NCBI GenBank assembly: GCA_913062625.1
Contig: CAJXWP010000023.1
Span: 1 to 35,839, forward strand
From: an uncultured Haliea sp.
GTDB taxonomy: Bacteria; Pseudomonadota; Gammaproteobacteria; Pseudomonadales; Halieaceae
Direction: 5' to 3'
Length of the DNA: 35,839 nt
Shown: in pieces, positions 16,645-26,667 of the stretch
Layout of the letters: the number at the start of each line of letters is the position of its first letter
How positions within the stretch are numbered: the stretch's first letter is position 1
The notes under the pieces: generated by a model
Told to the model about the DNA's origin: nothing
The model's input: the letters and a program-made list of their open reading frames with translations, nothing else
Database searches by the model: none
Translations under genes and position numbers: made by a program

Positions 16645-16650
16645 TATAAT
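16645..16650 (+). promoter_or_regulatory. Candidate -10 element for the proA block
   Basis: A perfect TATAAT lies 33 nt before the proA start in the divergent gap. No good -35 is visible at 16-18 bp. It is the only strong promoter-like hexamer ahead of the long plus-strand block. Confidence 0.45.
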
Positions 16651-16682
16651 CGCCATTTTACAGCAGGAAGAGTGGGTGCGGG

Positions 16683-17939
16683 ATGGATGTTGATCAATAC
16701 ATGCGAGAGTTGGGCATCGCCGCGCGCGCGGCATCGCACGTTGTCGCGGCATCGCCGCTTGCGGTGCGTAATCATGCGCTGCTGGCCATGCACGATGCGT
16801 TAGACGGCGCCCGCGCGGCGCTAGCGCAGGCCAATGCAGTAGACATGGAGAGCGGTCATGCAAAGGCATTAGACGCGCCATTATTGGACCGCCTAGAGCT
16901 AACGCCAAAACGTATTGATGCGATGCTGGAGGGCTTGCGTCAGGTTGCTGCGCTGCCAGACCCAGTGGGTAGCATCTCGGAAATGAGAAACATGGAGAGT
17001 GGCATTCAGGTGGGACGAATGCGCGTGCCGCTGGGCGTGATCGGGATCATCTATGAATCACGGCCCAATGTGACGGTAGAGGCGGCGAGCCTGTGCCTCA
17101 AATCCGGTAATGCCGCCATTTTGCGCGGAGGCTCTGAGTGTTTGGCTTCCAACACGGCTATTGCACAGTGCCTGACTGAGGGTTTGCGAGTCGCCGGATT
17201 GCCGCCTACTGCGTTGCAGGTTGTGGCGATGGCAGACCGGGCGGCAGTAGGCCAGTTAATTACCATGCCTCAGTATGTGGATGTGATTATTCCCCGAGGC
17301 GGTAAGGGCCTTATCGAGCGTATCAGTCAGGACGCTAAAGTGCCGGTCATCAAACACCTAGACGGCGTATGTCACGTTTTTATCGACGATGGTGCCGACG
17401 ATGACATGGCTGTAAGTATTGCTTTTAATGCTAAGACGCAGCGTTACGGCACCTGCAATACTATGGAAACACTGTTGGTTGCGGCGTCCAAGGCGGCCGA
17501 GATTTTGCCGCGGCTGGCACAAGCCTATGCTGAGGCAGGAGTAGAACTACGCGGTTGTCCCGCTGCGCGACAGGTATTGCCGGATATCAAAGCGGCTAGT
17601 GAGCTTGACTGGCGCGAAGAATACTTGGCGCCCATTCTGGCGGTGCGCGTGGTGAAGGGGCTTGATCAGGCGATTGAGCACATCAATACGTACAGTTCTC
17701 AGCACACCGACAGCATTGTCACACGGGATCATGGGCGCGCCCTGCGTTTTTTGCGTGAAGTGGATTCCAGTTCGGTAATGGTCAATGCGTCCACGCGTTT
17801 AGCCGATGGCTTCGAATATGGCCTGGGTGCGGAGATCGGTATCTCTACTGACAAACTGCATGCGCGCGGACCCGTTGGTCTGGAAGGGCTCACTACGCAA
17901 AAGTTTGTCGTGTTTGGCGAGGGGCAGCTTCGCACTTGA
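16683..17939 (+). CDS. proA: Gamma-glutamyl phosphate reductase
   Basis: A 418-aa NADPH-dependent enzyme of proline biosynthesis, reducing gamma-glutamyl phosphate to glutamate semialdehyde. The aldehyde-dehydrogenase fold is recognisable, with the catalytic Cys258 in [13 protein letters not shown], and [14 protein letters not shown] and LRGGSE segments upstream. Length is normal. proB is not in the window. It leads the Pseudomonas-like block and its stop overlaps the nadD start by 4 nt. Confidence 0.97.
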   Translation: MDVDQYMRELGIAARAASHVVAASPLAVRNHALLAMHDALDGARAALAQANAVDMESGHAKALDAPLLDRLELTPKRIDAMLEGLRQVAALPDPVGSISEMRNMESGIQVGRMRVPLGVIGIIYESRPNVTVEAASLCLKSGNAAILRGGSECLASNTAIAQCLTEGLRVAGLPPTALQVVAMADRAAVGQLITMPQYVDVIIPRGGKGLIERISQDAKVPVIKHLDGVCHVFIDDGADDDMAVSIAFNAKTQRYGTCNTMETLLVAASKAAEILPRLAQAYAEAGVELRGCPAARQVLPDIKAASELDWREEYLAPILAVRVVKGLDQAIEHINTYSSQHTDSIVTRDHGRALRFLREVDSSSVMVNASTRLADGFEYGLGAEIGISTDKLHARGPVGLEGLTTQKFVVFGEGQLRT

Positions 17940-18595
17940 GTGCGTCTCTTTCCCCCTTGTCCTCGTTGGTCGGAGTCTTCGGTGGCACGTTTAACCCTGT
18001 ACACTATGGCCACCTGCGCTCAGCGCTGGAGTTAGTGGAGAGGCTGCAACTTGAGCAGTTGCGCTTGATGCCCAGTGCGTGGCCGCCTCACCGTGATGTC
18101 CCGGACTGTAGCGCCGAACGACGCGCCGCGATGGTAGAGCTGGCCGTAAGCGGGGAGCCTCGACTGATTTGTGATGCTAGGGAAATGCAACGTCCCGGTA
18201 AGTCCTATACCATAGACAGCCTGATTGAGTTGCGGGGTGAACTGGGTGAGCAGCAGGGCCTGTGTATGGTGCTCGGTTGTGATGCAGTGCAGGAAATTGC
18301 GACGTGGCATCGCTGGCAAGAGCTGCTGGACTGGGCCCATATCGTCATTATCGCGAGACCGGGTTGGCAGCTGCCGCGTGCAGGGGAGTTGGCGCGTTGG
18401 CTGGAAACTCATCAGCTGGAGAGCCCAGAGCTATTGCGGCAGCACCCTTGTGGAGGGATTGTTATCGAGGAGTTGCGTCCACTAGCGATATCCTCCACTG
18501 AGATACGGGATTTGCTGGCCTCCGGTCGCTCAGCCCGCTACCTGATGCCGCAGTCGGTATTGGATTATATTCAAACACACACACTTTACTGTTAA
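17936..18595 (+). CDS. nadD: Nicotinate-nucleotide adenylyltransferase
   Basis: A 219-aa enzyme that joins ATP and nicotinate mononucleotide to give deamido-NAD, the penultimate step of NAD synthesis. The nucleotidyltransferase signature [11 protein letters not shown] is at residues 16-26, and the second motif [10 protein letters not shown] lies near the C terminus. The start is taken as TTG at 17936, overlapping the proA stop; a TTG at 17957 is also possible, and both leave the whole domain intact. Confidence 0.95.
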   Translation: MSASLSPLSSLVGVFGGTFNPVHYGHLRSALELVERLQLEQLRLMPSAWPPHRDVPDCSAERRAAMVELAVSGEPRLICDAREMQRPGKSYTIDSLIELRGELGEQQGLCMVLGCDAVQEIATWHRWQELLDWAHIVIIARPGWQLPRAGELARWLETHQLESPELLRQHPCGGIVIEELRPLAISSTEIRDLLASGRSARYLMPQSVLDYIQTHTLYC

Positions 18596-18638
18596 ATAGT
18601 TGGATCTTTTTATATGAATATTAAAGTTAATCAGCCCT

Positions 18639-18974
18639 ATGGAACCTGAAGAATTTGCGCGGTTTGTCGTCGATGCGCTGGATGACCTAAAGTCAGTCAA
18701 TGCGGTAACCCTGGATGTCAGAGATCTGACGGATGTGACAGATTACCTGGTTATCGCCAGCGGCACCTCCAGCCGTCATGTGAAGTCACTAGCTAGCCAT
18801 GTTTCAGTGGAAGCCAAGAAGCGAGACATCCATCCTTTGGGCATGGAGGGTGACGATGCTGGTGACTGGGTGCTGGTGGATTTCAGCCATGTGGTTGTTC
18901 ATGTCATGCTGCCCGAGACGCGCGATTTTTACGATCTGGAGCGTTTATGGGCGAATCCTGAAGCCATCGACTGA
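18639..18974 (+). CDS. rsfS: Ribosomal silencing factor RsfS
   Basis: A 111-aa member of the RsfS/Iojap family, which binds uL14 on the large ribosomal subunit and blocks subunit joining when nutrients are short. Conserved segments [35 protein letters not shown] and YDLERLW are present. Its TGA stop overlaps the rlmH ATG by one base, the usual conserved pairing. Confidence 0.96.
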   Translation: MEPEEFARFVVDALDDLKSVNAVTLDVRDLTDVTDYLVIASGTSSRHVKSLASHVSVEAKKRDIHPLGMEGDDAGDWVLVDFSHVVVHVMLPETRDFYDLERLWANPEAID

Positions 18975-19444
18975 TGCGAATCAGTGTCGTCTCGGTGGGA
19001 ACTCGGATGCCAGCATGGGTCATTCAGGGTGTTGAGGAATACAGCAAGCGTATGCCGCGCGAACTAAAACCTCTGTTGCGAGAGATTCCTTTGGCCCGCA
19101 GAGCTAAGGACACAGCTGGTGAGCAGGCATGCGCGGCAGAGGGCGAGCAAATATTAAAGGCTATTCCTGCGGCGGATCGGGTGATTGCGTTAGATGTGGC
19201 GGGCAAGCGTATCTCCACCACACAGCTAGCGGGGCAACTGGCCGCGTGGCAAATGTCGGGAGACAATTACAGCATTTTGATTGGTGGCCCAGATGGGCTT
19301 TCCCCGGGCTGCCTAGCGAGAGCTCATCAATGTTGGTCGCTCAGTGATCTGACGTTGCCTCATCCGCTGGTAAGAGTGCTGTTGGCGGAGCAGTTGTATC
19401 GGGCTTGGACAATCACTGTTAACCACCCGTATCATCGCGCATAG
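18974..19444 (+). CDS. rlmH: 23S rRNA pseudouridine-1915 N3-methyltransferase
   Basis: A 156-aa SPOUT-class methyltransferase. The knot-forming SAM-binding segment [13 protein letters not shown], the EIPLA-type early strand and the C-terminal [15 protein letters not shown] tail are diagnostic. The enzyme methylates pseudouridine 1915 in helix 69 on assembled 70S ribosomes. It overlaps rsfS by one base. Confidence 0.97.
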   Translation: MRISVVSVGTRMPAWVIQGVEEYSKRMPRELKPLLREIPLARRAKDTAGEQACAAEGEQILKAIPAADRVIALDVAGKRISTTQLAGQLAAWQMSGDNYSILIGGPDGLSPGCLARAHQCWSLSDLTLPHPLVRVLLAEQLYRAWTITVNHPYHRA

Positions 19445-19487
19445 TGATAATCCCGTTGACGCAGTGCAGGTTAGGCAAGTCGTTTAA

Positions 19488-21329
19488 ATGCTACCTCAAT
19501 TTGATTTAAAAGATTCGCAGGGCGAGTCCCGCATTTTTGGCAGCCGCACGATTATTGCGATCTGCCTAGTGATGGTGTTGCTGGGGCTGATCCTTATGCG
19601 CTACTACGCGTTACAGATCACCGAGTATGAGGTTTACAGCACGCAGTCCGAGCGCAACCGTGTGCAGCTGCAGCCGCTGCCACCTAAACGCGGACTTATC
19701 TATGATCGCAATGGCGTTCTGCTGGCGGACAACCGGCCCAGTTATGTGCTCTCTGTGGTGCGCGAGCGGGTGGGAAGTTTGGATGTCGCACTGTCGGAGT
19801 TGCAGACACTGTTGCCGATTTCAGAGCGCGATTTGGAGAATTTCCACAAGAAGGTTAAACGCAGTCGACCATACGAGCCAGTGCCTTTGCGCTTTCGCCT
19901 GACAGAAGATGAGCGCGCTCTGTTGGCGGTTAACCGCTTTCGTCTGCCAGGCGTTGTAGTAGAGGCTCAGCTGCTTCGTCACTATCCTTACGGAGAGTTG
20001 TTTTCTCATGCCCTTGGCTATGTCGGGCGTATCAACGAAGAGGAAGTACAGGCGCTAGATGAGACCGACTATCGCGGCACATTTTATGTGGGCAAAGTGG
20101 GCGTCGAGAAGTTCTATGAAGACATCCTGCATGGAGATGTCGGTTATCAGAATGTTGAAAGCAACGCTCACGGACGGGTGCTGCGTGTGCTCGAGCGATA
20201 CCTGCCGGTGACGGGCAAAGACCTGACGCTATCCCTTGACTACCGCGTACAGCAGGCCGCTTTCGACGCCCTCGGCGATCGGCGCGGCGCAGTTGTTGCA
20301 ATCGATCCTCTGTCTGGCGAAGTGCTGGCATTGGTGTCCACCCCAGGCTTTGATACCAACTTATTTGTGAATGGCATCAGCTCTAAAGACTACAGCGCGC
20401 TGCGAGACTCGCTGGATGTTCCCCTGTTTAATCGGGCTATTCAGGGCTCCTATCCTCCCGGTTCCACCATCAAGCCCTTTATGGCGATGGCCGGACTTCA
20501 GTCGGGGTTGGTGACACCTGAATCAACCGTGCCTGATCCGGGCTGGTTCAGCCTCCCGGGTGACTCGCATCGTTATCGCGATTGGATTTTGCGAATAAGA
20601 GGGACGGGGCACGCCCCTCACGTCAATATGAAAATGGCTATTTCTGAATCGTGTGACGTCTATTTTTATGATCTCGCACGTCGCCTGACCATAGACCGGA
20701 TGGCCGAATATCTGCACCCTTTCGGTTTCGGAGAGCGCACGGGCATTGATACCACGAGTGAACGCGCTGGCATACTGCCGTCAACGCGGTGGAAGCGGGC
20801 TGCAATGGGCCAGCCTTGGTATCCAGGAGAAACCATCAGCGCGGGTATCGGTCAGGGGTATATGCTGGCGTCGCCCCTACAATTGGCGGTTGCCACCGGT
20901 GTCATGGCAAGCAAAGGACAGCGGCGGATTCCGCATCTGGTTATGGCAGTGGACGGAGAGCCATTACCCGTGACGGTATTAGATCCGCTGTTGGCACCAG
21001 CCGAGTACTGGGACACGATATTTGATGGCATGCGCGAAGTTGTGCATGGCCGTAATGGTACGGCGAAAGCTCTGGCTCAAGGGATAGCCTATGAAATGGC
21101 AGGAAAGACAGGCACTGCTCAGGTTATTGGTATCGCGCAAAATGCAGTCTACAACGAGGCTGATGTCTCGGAGCGGCATCGGCACCATGGATTGTTTGTA
21201 GCGTTTGCGCCCATCGAGGCGCCGACGATTGCCGTTGGTATTATCGTAGAGAACGGCGGAGGCAGCTCCGCTGCGTCCCCCATAGCGCGCGAGGTGATTG
21301 ATGCTTGGCTGTCGATCGAGCCCGGCTGA
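19488..21329 (+). CDS. mrdA: Penicillin-binding protein 2 (elongasome transpeptidase)
   Basis: A 613-aa class B PBP that cross-links peptidoglycan during rod elongation with RodA. One N-terminal membrane helix spans about residues 20-42, followed by the dimerisation domain with PPKRGLIYDRNGVLLADN. In the transpeptidase domain the catalytic motif STIK lies at 326-329, SCD at 388-390 and KTGT at 540-543. Length and motifs are complete. The stop overlaps the likely rodA start by one base. Confidence 0.97.
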   Translation: MLPQFDLKDSQGESRIFGSRTIIAICLVMVLLGLILMRYYALQITEYEVYSTQSERNRVQLQPLPPKRGLIYDRNGVLLADNRPSYVLSVVRERVGSLDVALSELQTLLPISERDLENFHKKVKRSRPYEPVPLRFRLTEDERALLAVNRFRLPGVVVEAQLLRHYPYGELFSHALGYVGRINEEEVQALDETDYRGTFYVGKVGVEKFYEDILHGDVGYQNVESNAHGRVLRVLERYLPVTGKDLTLSLDYRVQQAAFDALGDRRGAVVAIDPLSGEVLALVSTPGFDTNLFVNGISSKDYSALRDSLDVPLFNRAIQGSYPPGSTIKPFMAMAGLQSGLVTPESTVPDPGWFSLPGDSHRYRDWILRIRGTGHAPHVNMKMAISESCDVYFYDLARRLTIDRMAEYLHPFGFGERTGIDTTSERAGILPSTRWKRAAMGQPWYPGETISAGIGQGYMLASPLQLAVATGVMASKGQRRIPHLVMAVDGEPLPVTVLDPLLAPAEYWDTIFDGMREVVHGRNGTAKALAQGIAYEMAGKTGTAQVIGIAQNAVYNEADVSERHRHHGLFVAFAPIEAPTIAVGIIVENGGGSSAASPIAREVIDAWLSIEPG

Positions 21330-22471
21330 TGGGTGATTATGTTCGGCAGCTGCCGCATCAAGGTTCTCACGACATGGCGAGGCGTCCCAGCTTGGTCACT
21401 CGCGTTCACATTGATGTGCCACTATTGCTGCTACTGCTGCTATTAACGGTTTACGGTTTGGCTGTGTTGTACAGTGCGTCGGGCCAGAGTATGGCAGCTA
21501 TTATCCGTCAGGCGAGCTACTTCGCTTTAGGCTATGTGGCTATGATTTTTGCGGCGCAAATTAGTTTGCAACGCTATGTGCGATTGGCGCCGTGGTTATA
21601 TCTAGTAGGGTTAATAACACTGGTGGCCGTAGTCTTTGTCGGGGTAGGTGCGAAGGGCGCCCAGCGCTGGTTGGAAGTTGGGGGTTTTCGGTTTCAGCCC
21701 TCGGAGATTATGAAGCTCGTGGTGCCGCTGGTCGTCGCCTGGTTCTTAGCTAGACGGGCTCTCCCTCCGACATTACTACCGATAGGCGGCGCATTGGCTT
21801 TATTAGGTCTGCCCGCCATGTTGATAGTGATACAGCCGGATCTGGGCACTGCGCTGTTGATCGCTGCCAGTGGTTTGTTTGTTCTGTTTATGGCAGGCCT
21901 GCGCTGGAGCTATATTTTGGTTGCTGCGGTGCTTGCGGCAGCATCAGTATGGCCGGCTTGGATGTACGGGCTGAAGGACTATCAGAAGCAACGCATTCTT
22001 ACTATGTTTAACTCTGACAGCGACAAGCTGGGAGCGGGATGGAATATTATCCAGTCTAAGACCGCCATCGGCTCCGGCGGTTGGCAGGGTAAGGGTTGGC
22101 TGCAGAGCACCCAATCACGGTTGGACTTCCTGCCGGAGAGTCACACGGACTTCATTATCGCTGTGCTGGCAGAGGAGCACGGATTGCAGGGTATCATTCT
22201 GCTTATGGGTATTTATCTGCTGATTTTATTACGAGGCTTCTGGATTGGCGTGCATGCACAAACCAGTTTCGGCCGTATGATGGCAGGAAGCCTGACATTG
22301 ACGTTTTTCGTGTATATCTTTGTTAATATGGGAATGGTCGCTGGTCTGTTGCCGGTGGTCGGTGTTCCACTGCCCCTAGTCAGTGCCGGTGGAACCTCCG
22401 TGGTCACGCTGCTCGCAGGCTTTGGTATTCTCATGGCGATCAGTACGGAAGGTCGCAGTGGGGCTATGTGA
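21329..22471 (+). CDS. rodA: Rod-shape protein RodA (SEDS glycosyltransferase)
   Basis: A 380-aa SEDS-family membrane protein with about ten transmembrane segments, the peptidoglycan polymerase partner of PBP2. Family segments include RFQPSEIMKL, QPDLGTALL, ESHTDFI and the C-terminal LPLVSAGGTS. The ATG at 21329 overlaps the mrdA stop as TGATG and is preferred. The ATG at 21374, just before the first hydrophobic stretch, would give a 365-aa protein and is possible; an in-frame ATG at 21305 lies inside mrdA. Confidence 0.96.
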   Translation: MGDYVRQLPHQGSHDMARRPSLVTRVHIDVPLLLLLLLLTVYGLAVLYSASGQSMAAIIRQASYFALGYVAMIFAAQISLQRYVRLAPWLYLVGLITLVAVVFVGVGAKGAQRWLEVGGFRFQPSEIMKLVVPLVVAWFLARRALPPTLLPIGGALALLGLPAMLIVIQPDLGTALLIAASGLFVLFMAGLRWSYILVAAVLAAASVWPAWMYGLKDYQKQRILTMFNSDSDKLGAGWNIIQSKTAIGSGGWQGKGWLQSTQSRLDFLPESHTDFIIAVLAEEHGLQGIILLMGIYLLILLRGFWIGVHAQTSFGRMMAGSLTLTFFVYIFVNMGMVAGLLPVVGVPLPLVSAGGTSVVTLLAGFGILMAISTEGRSGAM

Positions 22472-22532
22472 GCACAGTGTGATTCCGCAATATTGCATAC
22501 ACTTTTTGTCTGAAGAGATTGAGTTTTAGCTT

Positions 22533-23528
22533 ATGCCTTTACGTCTGAAAATTATATTTGTTGTGTCCTGTTTGTGGACGGCTTTGTCTTGTGCTGCGGA
22601 TAACTATGAGAGCAATCCTTCTGCGCAGGTGGTGATTGATGAGTTAGTCGCCGAGGAGGACTTTGACCGCGAACAACTAATGGCGATTTTTGCTCAGGCT
22701 GAGCGTAAGGACTCCATATTAAAAGCCATTGCCCGCCCAGCGGAGAAGACCAAGCCCTGGTATGAATACCGGGCTATCTTTCTTAACGATACGCGCGAAA
22801 ACCAAGGAGTGGAGTTTTTTGATCGATACCGTGTGGAGCTAGGCCGCGCTGAACGTGAGTTTGGTGTGCCAGCGGAAATTATCGTGGCTATTATCGGAGT
22901 AGAGACGTCCTATGGGCGGATAGCCGGCAGCTATCGGGTGATCGACGCGCTTTCGACTCTGGCATTTGACTACCCGCCTCGTTCGCCTTTTTTTACTAGC
23001 GAGCTGAAAAACGTTTTGATTTTATCGCGGGATCAGGACATTGACCCGATGAGTTTGATGGGCTCATACGCCGGTGCGATGGGGTACGGTCAGTTTATGC
23101 CCAGCAGTTATCGTCACTATGCCATTGATTTTGACAATGACGATATAGTGGATATCTGGAACAACCCCGTGGATGCGATCGGCAGTGTCGCCAATTATTT
23201 CAGCGAACATGGATGGCGCCAGGGCGAGGTTGTTGTGTCTGCTGCCACTGCGGCGGCCAATACGCCGGAGGCAATCTTTGTCAAAAGTCGTAAGGATTTG
23301 AAGCCGACGCGAACGGTGGCTCAGTTTGCTGCAGAGGGTGTGGTGGCGAAAATCAAGCTGGATCCCGACGCGCTGGCAACGGCTATGAAGTTTGAGCAGA
23401 AGGACGGCTATGAGTACTGGCTGGGGCTACACAATTTTTATGTCATTACGCGCTACAATCACAGCGCTATGTATGCGATGAGTGTCTATCAGCTTAGTCA
23501 GGCACTGGCTGCCCGAGTGGCGCGGTGA
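22533..23528 (+). CDS. mltB: Lytic murein transglycosylase B
   Basis: A 331-aa exported transglycosylase that cleaves the MurNAc-GlcNAc bond to give anhydro-muropeptides. A signal peptide ends near SCA-AD (residue 21); no lipobox of the classical form is seen, so it may be the soluble Slt35/SltB form. The catalytic Glu124 lies in GVETSYG, and GAMGYGQFMPSSY plus the DIWNNPVDAIGSVANY segment are typical. It overlaps rlpA by 4 nt. Confidence 0.94.
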   Translation: MPLRLKIIFVVSCLWTALSCAADNYESNPSAQVVIDELVAEEDFDREQLMAIFAQAERKDSILKAIARPAEKTKPWYEYRAIFLNDTRENQGVEFFDRYRVELGRAEREFGVPAEIIVAIIGVETSYGRIAGSYRVIDALSTLAFDYPPRSPFFTSELKNVLILSRDQDIDPMSLMGSYAGAMGYGQFMPSSYRHYAIDFDNDDIVDIWNNPVDAIGSVANYFSEHGWRQGEVVVSAATAAANTPEAIFVKSRKDLKPTRTVAQFAAEGVVAKIKLDPDALATAMKFEQKDGYEYWLGLHNFYVITRYNHSAMYAMSVYQLSQALAARVAR

Positions 23529-24367
23529 GTCTTCGGCCTTCTGTCGCGGTCATTGTTGCCCTCTCTTTTTTTTTCGCGGCGTGTTCTACGCCGCCGTCGT
23601 CTCAGTCCCCGCCCTTACAAGAAGACAACGTTGCTGTCCGTGCACCTGAGCGCTACCACATCGAACAAGACTCCGCTCCGCTTCTGCCGATAAGTCAGGA
23701 TGAGGTTTTCGATGCGATACCGCAGGCCGATCCTATTCTCACCTTCGGCAATATAAGCCCTTATTCCATCGATGGCGTTAGCTACACAGTGCTGGAGGAT
23801 TATCGTCATTATCGCGAGCAGGGTACTGCTTCCTGGTACGGGGCAAAGTTCAGTGGGCATAAAACCTCTAACGGTGAGCTTTATGACTTATATCAGCCCA
23901 GTGCCGCCCATAAGACGCTTCCTATTCCCAGCTATGCGCGTGTGACTAATTTGGATAACGGGAAGACTATCGTGGTCCGCGTTAACGATCGAGGACCTTT
24001 TCATCCTGATCGTATTATTGATTTATCTTATGCCGCCGCGGTAAAGCTCGGCTATATGGAGCAGGGTACTGCGAGAGTCGAGGTTGAGGTGATCGAGGTT
24101 GTCGGTGTTGAGGATCGTCGTGATCCTATCTATGGCAATTATCGTTATCTTCAGCTGGGTGCCTTTGGTAGGGAGGTCAGTGCGCAGGATCTGGTCGCAG
24201 AGTTAAAGCCACTATTAACCGCCGAGGTTTTTGTGAGCGCGGTCGAATTAGATGGCGCTTTGCTATACCGGGTGCGGGTGGGGCCAGTGGATGACAAAAA
24301 TCATCTGGTGGCGGTACAACAGCAATTGCAGGACAGCGGGTATGATGTAGGACAGCCGTTGCCTTAG
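23525..24367 (+). CDS. rlpA: RlpA septal-ring lytic transglycosylase, lipoprotein
   Basis: A 280-aa lipoprotein. Lipobox FAAC places the lipidated Cys at residue 20, followed by Ser, which favours the outer membrane. The double-psi beta-barrel domain, with TASWYGAKFSGHKTSNGE and VRVNDRGPFHPDRIIDLS, cleaves denuded glycan strands. A C-terminal SPOR domain begins around residue 195 (RYLQLGAFG) and binds denuded septal peptidoglycan. The GTG start overlaps the mltB stop as GTGA, indicating coupled translation. Confidence 0.95.
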   Translation: MSLRPSVAVIVALSFFFAACSTPPSSQSPPLQEDNVAVRAPERYHIEQDSAPLLPISQDEVFDAIPQADPILTFGNISPYSIDGVSYTVLEDYRHYREQGTASWYGAKFSGHKTSNGELYDLYQPSAAHKTLPIPSYARVTNLDNGKTIVVRVNDRGPFHPDRIIDLSYAAAVKLGYMEQGTARVEVEVIEVVGVEDRRDPIYGNYRYLQLGAFGREVSAQDLVAELKPLLTAEVFVSAVELDGALLYRVRVGPVDDKNHLVAVQQQLQDSGYDVGQPLP

Positions 24368-24456
24368 GCCGTCTTCATCCGCATGGCTTCTTTCTCTCCC
24401 GTCATCCATGAGTTACCATCGATATCTTCCAAATTCCCTCACGGTTTTTTGACATC

Positions 24457-25620
24457 ATGATTCGATTAGTCTTGGTATTGCTGCTAACAGTGTTCTCATT
24501 CGGTGTGCGCGGCGGCAATCCCGTGCCCGCGCCGCCGCAGCTGGCGGCCAAAGCGTATCTTTTGGTCGATGCTGTCAGCGGTGCCGTGCTGGTCGAGCAC
24601 AACGCGGACGAAATTTTGCCTCCCGCAAGCCTAACCAAGATGATGACCGCCTACGTGTTGGCTGAAGAGATCGACGCAGGGCGAGTCAGTGAGACCGATA
24701 TGGTGAGGATCAGTGAGAATGCCTGGTCGCAGAATCCGCTATTCAACGGTTCTTCCCTGATGTGGATACAGCCTGGTATGGACGTGTCCATTGCCGATTT
24801 ACAGCGCGGAATCATTATATCCTCAGGTAACGATGCGACCTTGGCCGTCGCGGAGCATATCGCCGGCAGCGAAGCCGTGTTTGCGGAGATGATGAATATA
24901 AACGCCAAGAGGCTAGGCATGGTCAATACCCAATACGTCAATTCCCATGGCTTGCCGGACCCCGAGCATATGACGACGGCGCGAGATTTGGCCATTCTGG
25001 CCAAGGCTATGATTATTGATCACCCCGAGCAATACAAGATTTACCGGGAACCCGAGTTCACGTACAACAACATTCGGCAGTACAATCGCAATACTTTGAT
25101 GCTGGTTGATGCTTCTGTGGATGGTCTCAAGACAGGTCATACCGAGGCGGCAGGATATTGCTTGGTTGCCTCTGCAGAGCGCAAGGGTATGCGTTTGATA
25201 TCTGTGGTGATGGGTACCGATAGCACTAAGGCGCGTAAAAATGATACCGCTGCTTTGCTCAATTACGGGTTTCGCTTTTACGAGACCAGGTCTGTATTTG
25301 AGCCCATGACGGAGTTGGCGAAACCGCGCGTCTGGAAAGGACAGCAGGATTACGTGGCGGTGGGTTTATTAAGCGAGGCGGTGTTGACTCTGCCGCGCGG
25401 CAAGCACGATGACCTAGTGACCACGGTGGAAGTGAATCCGGAGTTGGTTGCGCCGCTTGCCGTAGGTGACTCAGTGGGGACTGTGACGTTGCGTCTGAGC
25501 GATGAGGTTGTGTTGCAAGAACCGCTCATTGTTTTGGTGTCGGTTGAGCCGAGTGGTTTCTTCGCGCGTCAGTGGGATGCCCTTTTGATGTTTTTCGCTG
25601 GCCTGTTTGGGCGCGGATAA
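24457..25620 (+). CDS. dacA: D-alanyl-D-alanine carboxypeptidase (PBP5/6 type)
   Basis: A 387-aa class C low-molecular-weight PBP that trims the terminal D-Ala from pentapeptides. A signal peptide spans about residues 1-20. Active-site motifs are SLTK at 58-61, SGN at 123-125 and KTG at 225-227. The C terminus (FFARQWDALLMFFAGLFGRG) is an amphipathic/hydrophobic anchor as in PBP5. It is 33 nt before ybeD. Confidence 0.96.
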   Translation: MIRLVLVLLLTVFSFGVRGGNPVPAPPQLAAKAYLLVDAVSGAVLVEHNADEILPPASLTKMMTAYVLAEEIDAGRVSETDMVRISENAWSQNPLFNGSSLMWIQPGMDVSIADLQRGIIISSGNDATLAVAEHIAGSEAVFAEMMNINAKRLGMVNTQYVNSHGLPDPEHMTTARDLAILAKAMIIDHPEQYKIYREPEFTYNNIRQYNRNTLMLVDASVDGLKTGHTEAAGYCLVASAERKGMRLISVVMGTDSTKARKNDTAALLNYGFRFYETRSVFEPMTELAKPRVWKGQQDYVAVGLLSEAVLTLPRGKHDDLVTTVEVNPELVAPLAVGDSVGTVTLRLSDEVVLQEPLIVLVSVEPSGFFARQWDALLMFFAGLFGRG

Positions 25621-25653
25621 CGATCTAGTAGAAAGATCCTGGAGTGCATTGTT

Positions 25654-25923
25654 GTGCAAGAGCCTGAAGCACCAAAAATAGAGTTTCCCTGTGACTATCC
25701 GATCAAAGTTTTAGGTGTCAGTAGCGATGCCTTCGAATCGATTGTTCTGGCCGTATTCGAGCGCCACGCCCCCGGCTTCAATCGAAAGAATATGACTGGC
25801 AAAGCCAGTAGTAAAGCTACCTTCACATCGCTGACCATCACGATAACAGCAACGGGCCCTGATCAGTTGGAAGCTCTGCACAAGGATCTGCTGGCGACCG
25901 GGCATGTAAAGATGGTGATTTGA
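25654..25923 (+). CDS. ybeD: YbeD family protein (DUF493)
   Basis: An 89-aa ACT-like small protein with the conserved FPCDYPIKVLG start and a TSLTITITATGPDQLEALHKDL core. The molecular role is not firmly known; the family is usually encoded between dacA and lipB, as here. The start is GTG at 25654 with GGAG 9 nt upstream. Only 3 nt separate it from lipB. Confidence 0.93.
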   Translation: MQEPEAPKIEFPCDYPIKVLGVSSDAFESIVLAVFERHAPGFNRKNMTGKASSKATFTSLTITITATGPDQLEALHKDLLATGHVKMVI

Positions 25924-25926
25924 CCC

Positions 25927-26550
25927 GTGTCTCCGCCAGAGCTGATTCTGCGTGAGCTGGGTCTTGTTGACTATCAGCCAACGCTGACGGCAATGCGTCA
26001 ACTCACTGATTCGCGTGTTGCGGATTCCCCTGACGAGCTATGGTTGTTGCAGCATCCGTCAGTGTTCACTCAAGGGCAGGCCGGCAAAGCCGAACATCTA
26101 TTGGCCCCAGGAGATATTCCCATCATTCGGGCAGATCGTGGTGGACAGGTGACCTATCATGGTCCTGGGCAGTGGGTACTCTATTTGATGGTGGATATGC
26201 GTCGCCGCCCCATGGGTGTGCGCGACCTCGTCAACCTGATCGAGCGCAGTGTGCTGCAGCTGCTGGAAGAATACGAGATTTTCGCCAGGCTAAAACCCGG
26301 TGCTCCGGGCGTTTACGTAGCGGATGAAAAAATTGCTTCTCTGGGTCTGCGGGTTCGTCGGGGCTGCAGTTACCATGGGCTGGCGCTTAACGTGGACATG
26401 GATTTAGAACCGTTTGGACGCATTAATCCATGTGGCTATGAGGGTTTGCAGGTGACGTCTATGGCAAAACAGTTGCCCAGTGTCGAGCTCAAACTGGGAC
26501 TGATTGGTCAGCGTCTCATGCACATTACGGCGAGCATGCTGCGCGTTTAA
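25927..26550 (+). CDS. lipB: Octanoyl-[acyl carrier protein]:protein octanoyltransferase
   Basis: A 207-aa LipB that moves octanoyl from ACP to lipoyl domains of 2-oxoacid dehydrogenases and GcvH. Motifs include [12 protein letters not shown] (71-82), the catalytic Lys135 in [11 protein letters not shown] and the acyl-thioester Cys169 in [13 protein letters not shown]. The GTG start follows the ybeD stop by 3 nt. lipA, usually next in this block, is absent; prfC follows instead. Confidence 0.96.
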   Translation: MSPPELILRELGLVDYQPTLTAMRQLTDSRVADSPDELWLLQHPSVFTQGQAGKAEHLLAPGDIPIIRADRGGQVTYHGPGQWVLYLMVDMRRRPMGVRDLVNLIERSVLQLLEEYEIFARLKPGAPGVYVADEKIASLGLRVRRGCSYHGLALNVDMDLEPFGRINPCGYEGLQVTSMAKQLPSVELKLGLIGQRLMHITASMLRV

Positions 26551-26592
26551 TACACAGGTGCTGACATTCCTATAACATGCCTCGCTTTAGGT

Positions 26593-26633
26593 TATAATCG
26601 CGCCCCTTTGGTTCTCGCGCTTGTATTGGGGCG
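26593..26633 (+). promoter_or_regulatory. Candidate prfC promoter and leader hairpin
   Basis: TATAAT at 26593-26598 is a perfect -10; the -35 region is weak. Immediately downstream CGCCCC (26601-26606) and GGGGCG (26628-26633) can pair around a 21-nt loop near the expected 5' end. No T-run follows, so it is not a terminator for lipB. Confidence 0.45.
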
Positions 26634-26667
26634 TTAGAAACCTGTATTTACGTGGAGATTCAGGTCA

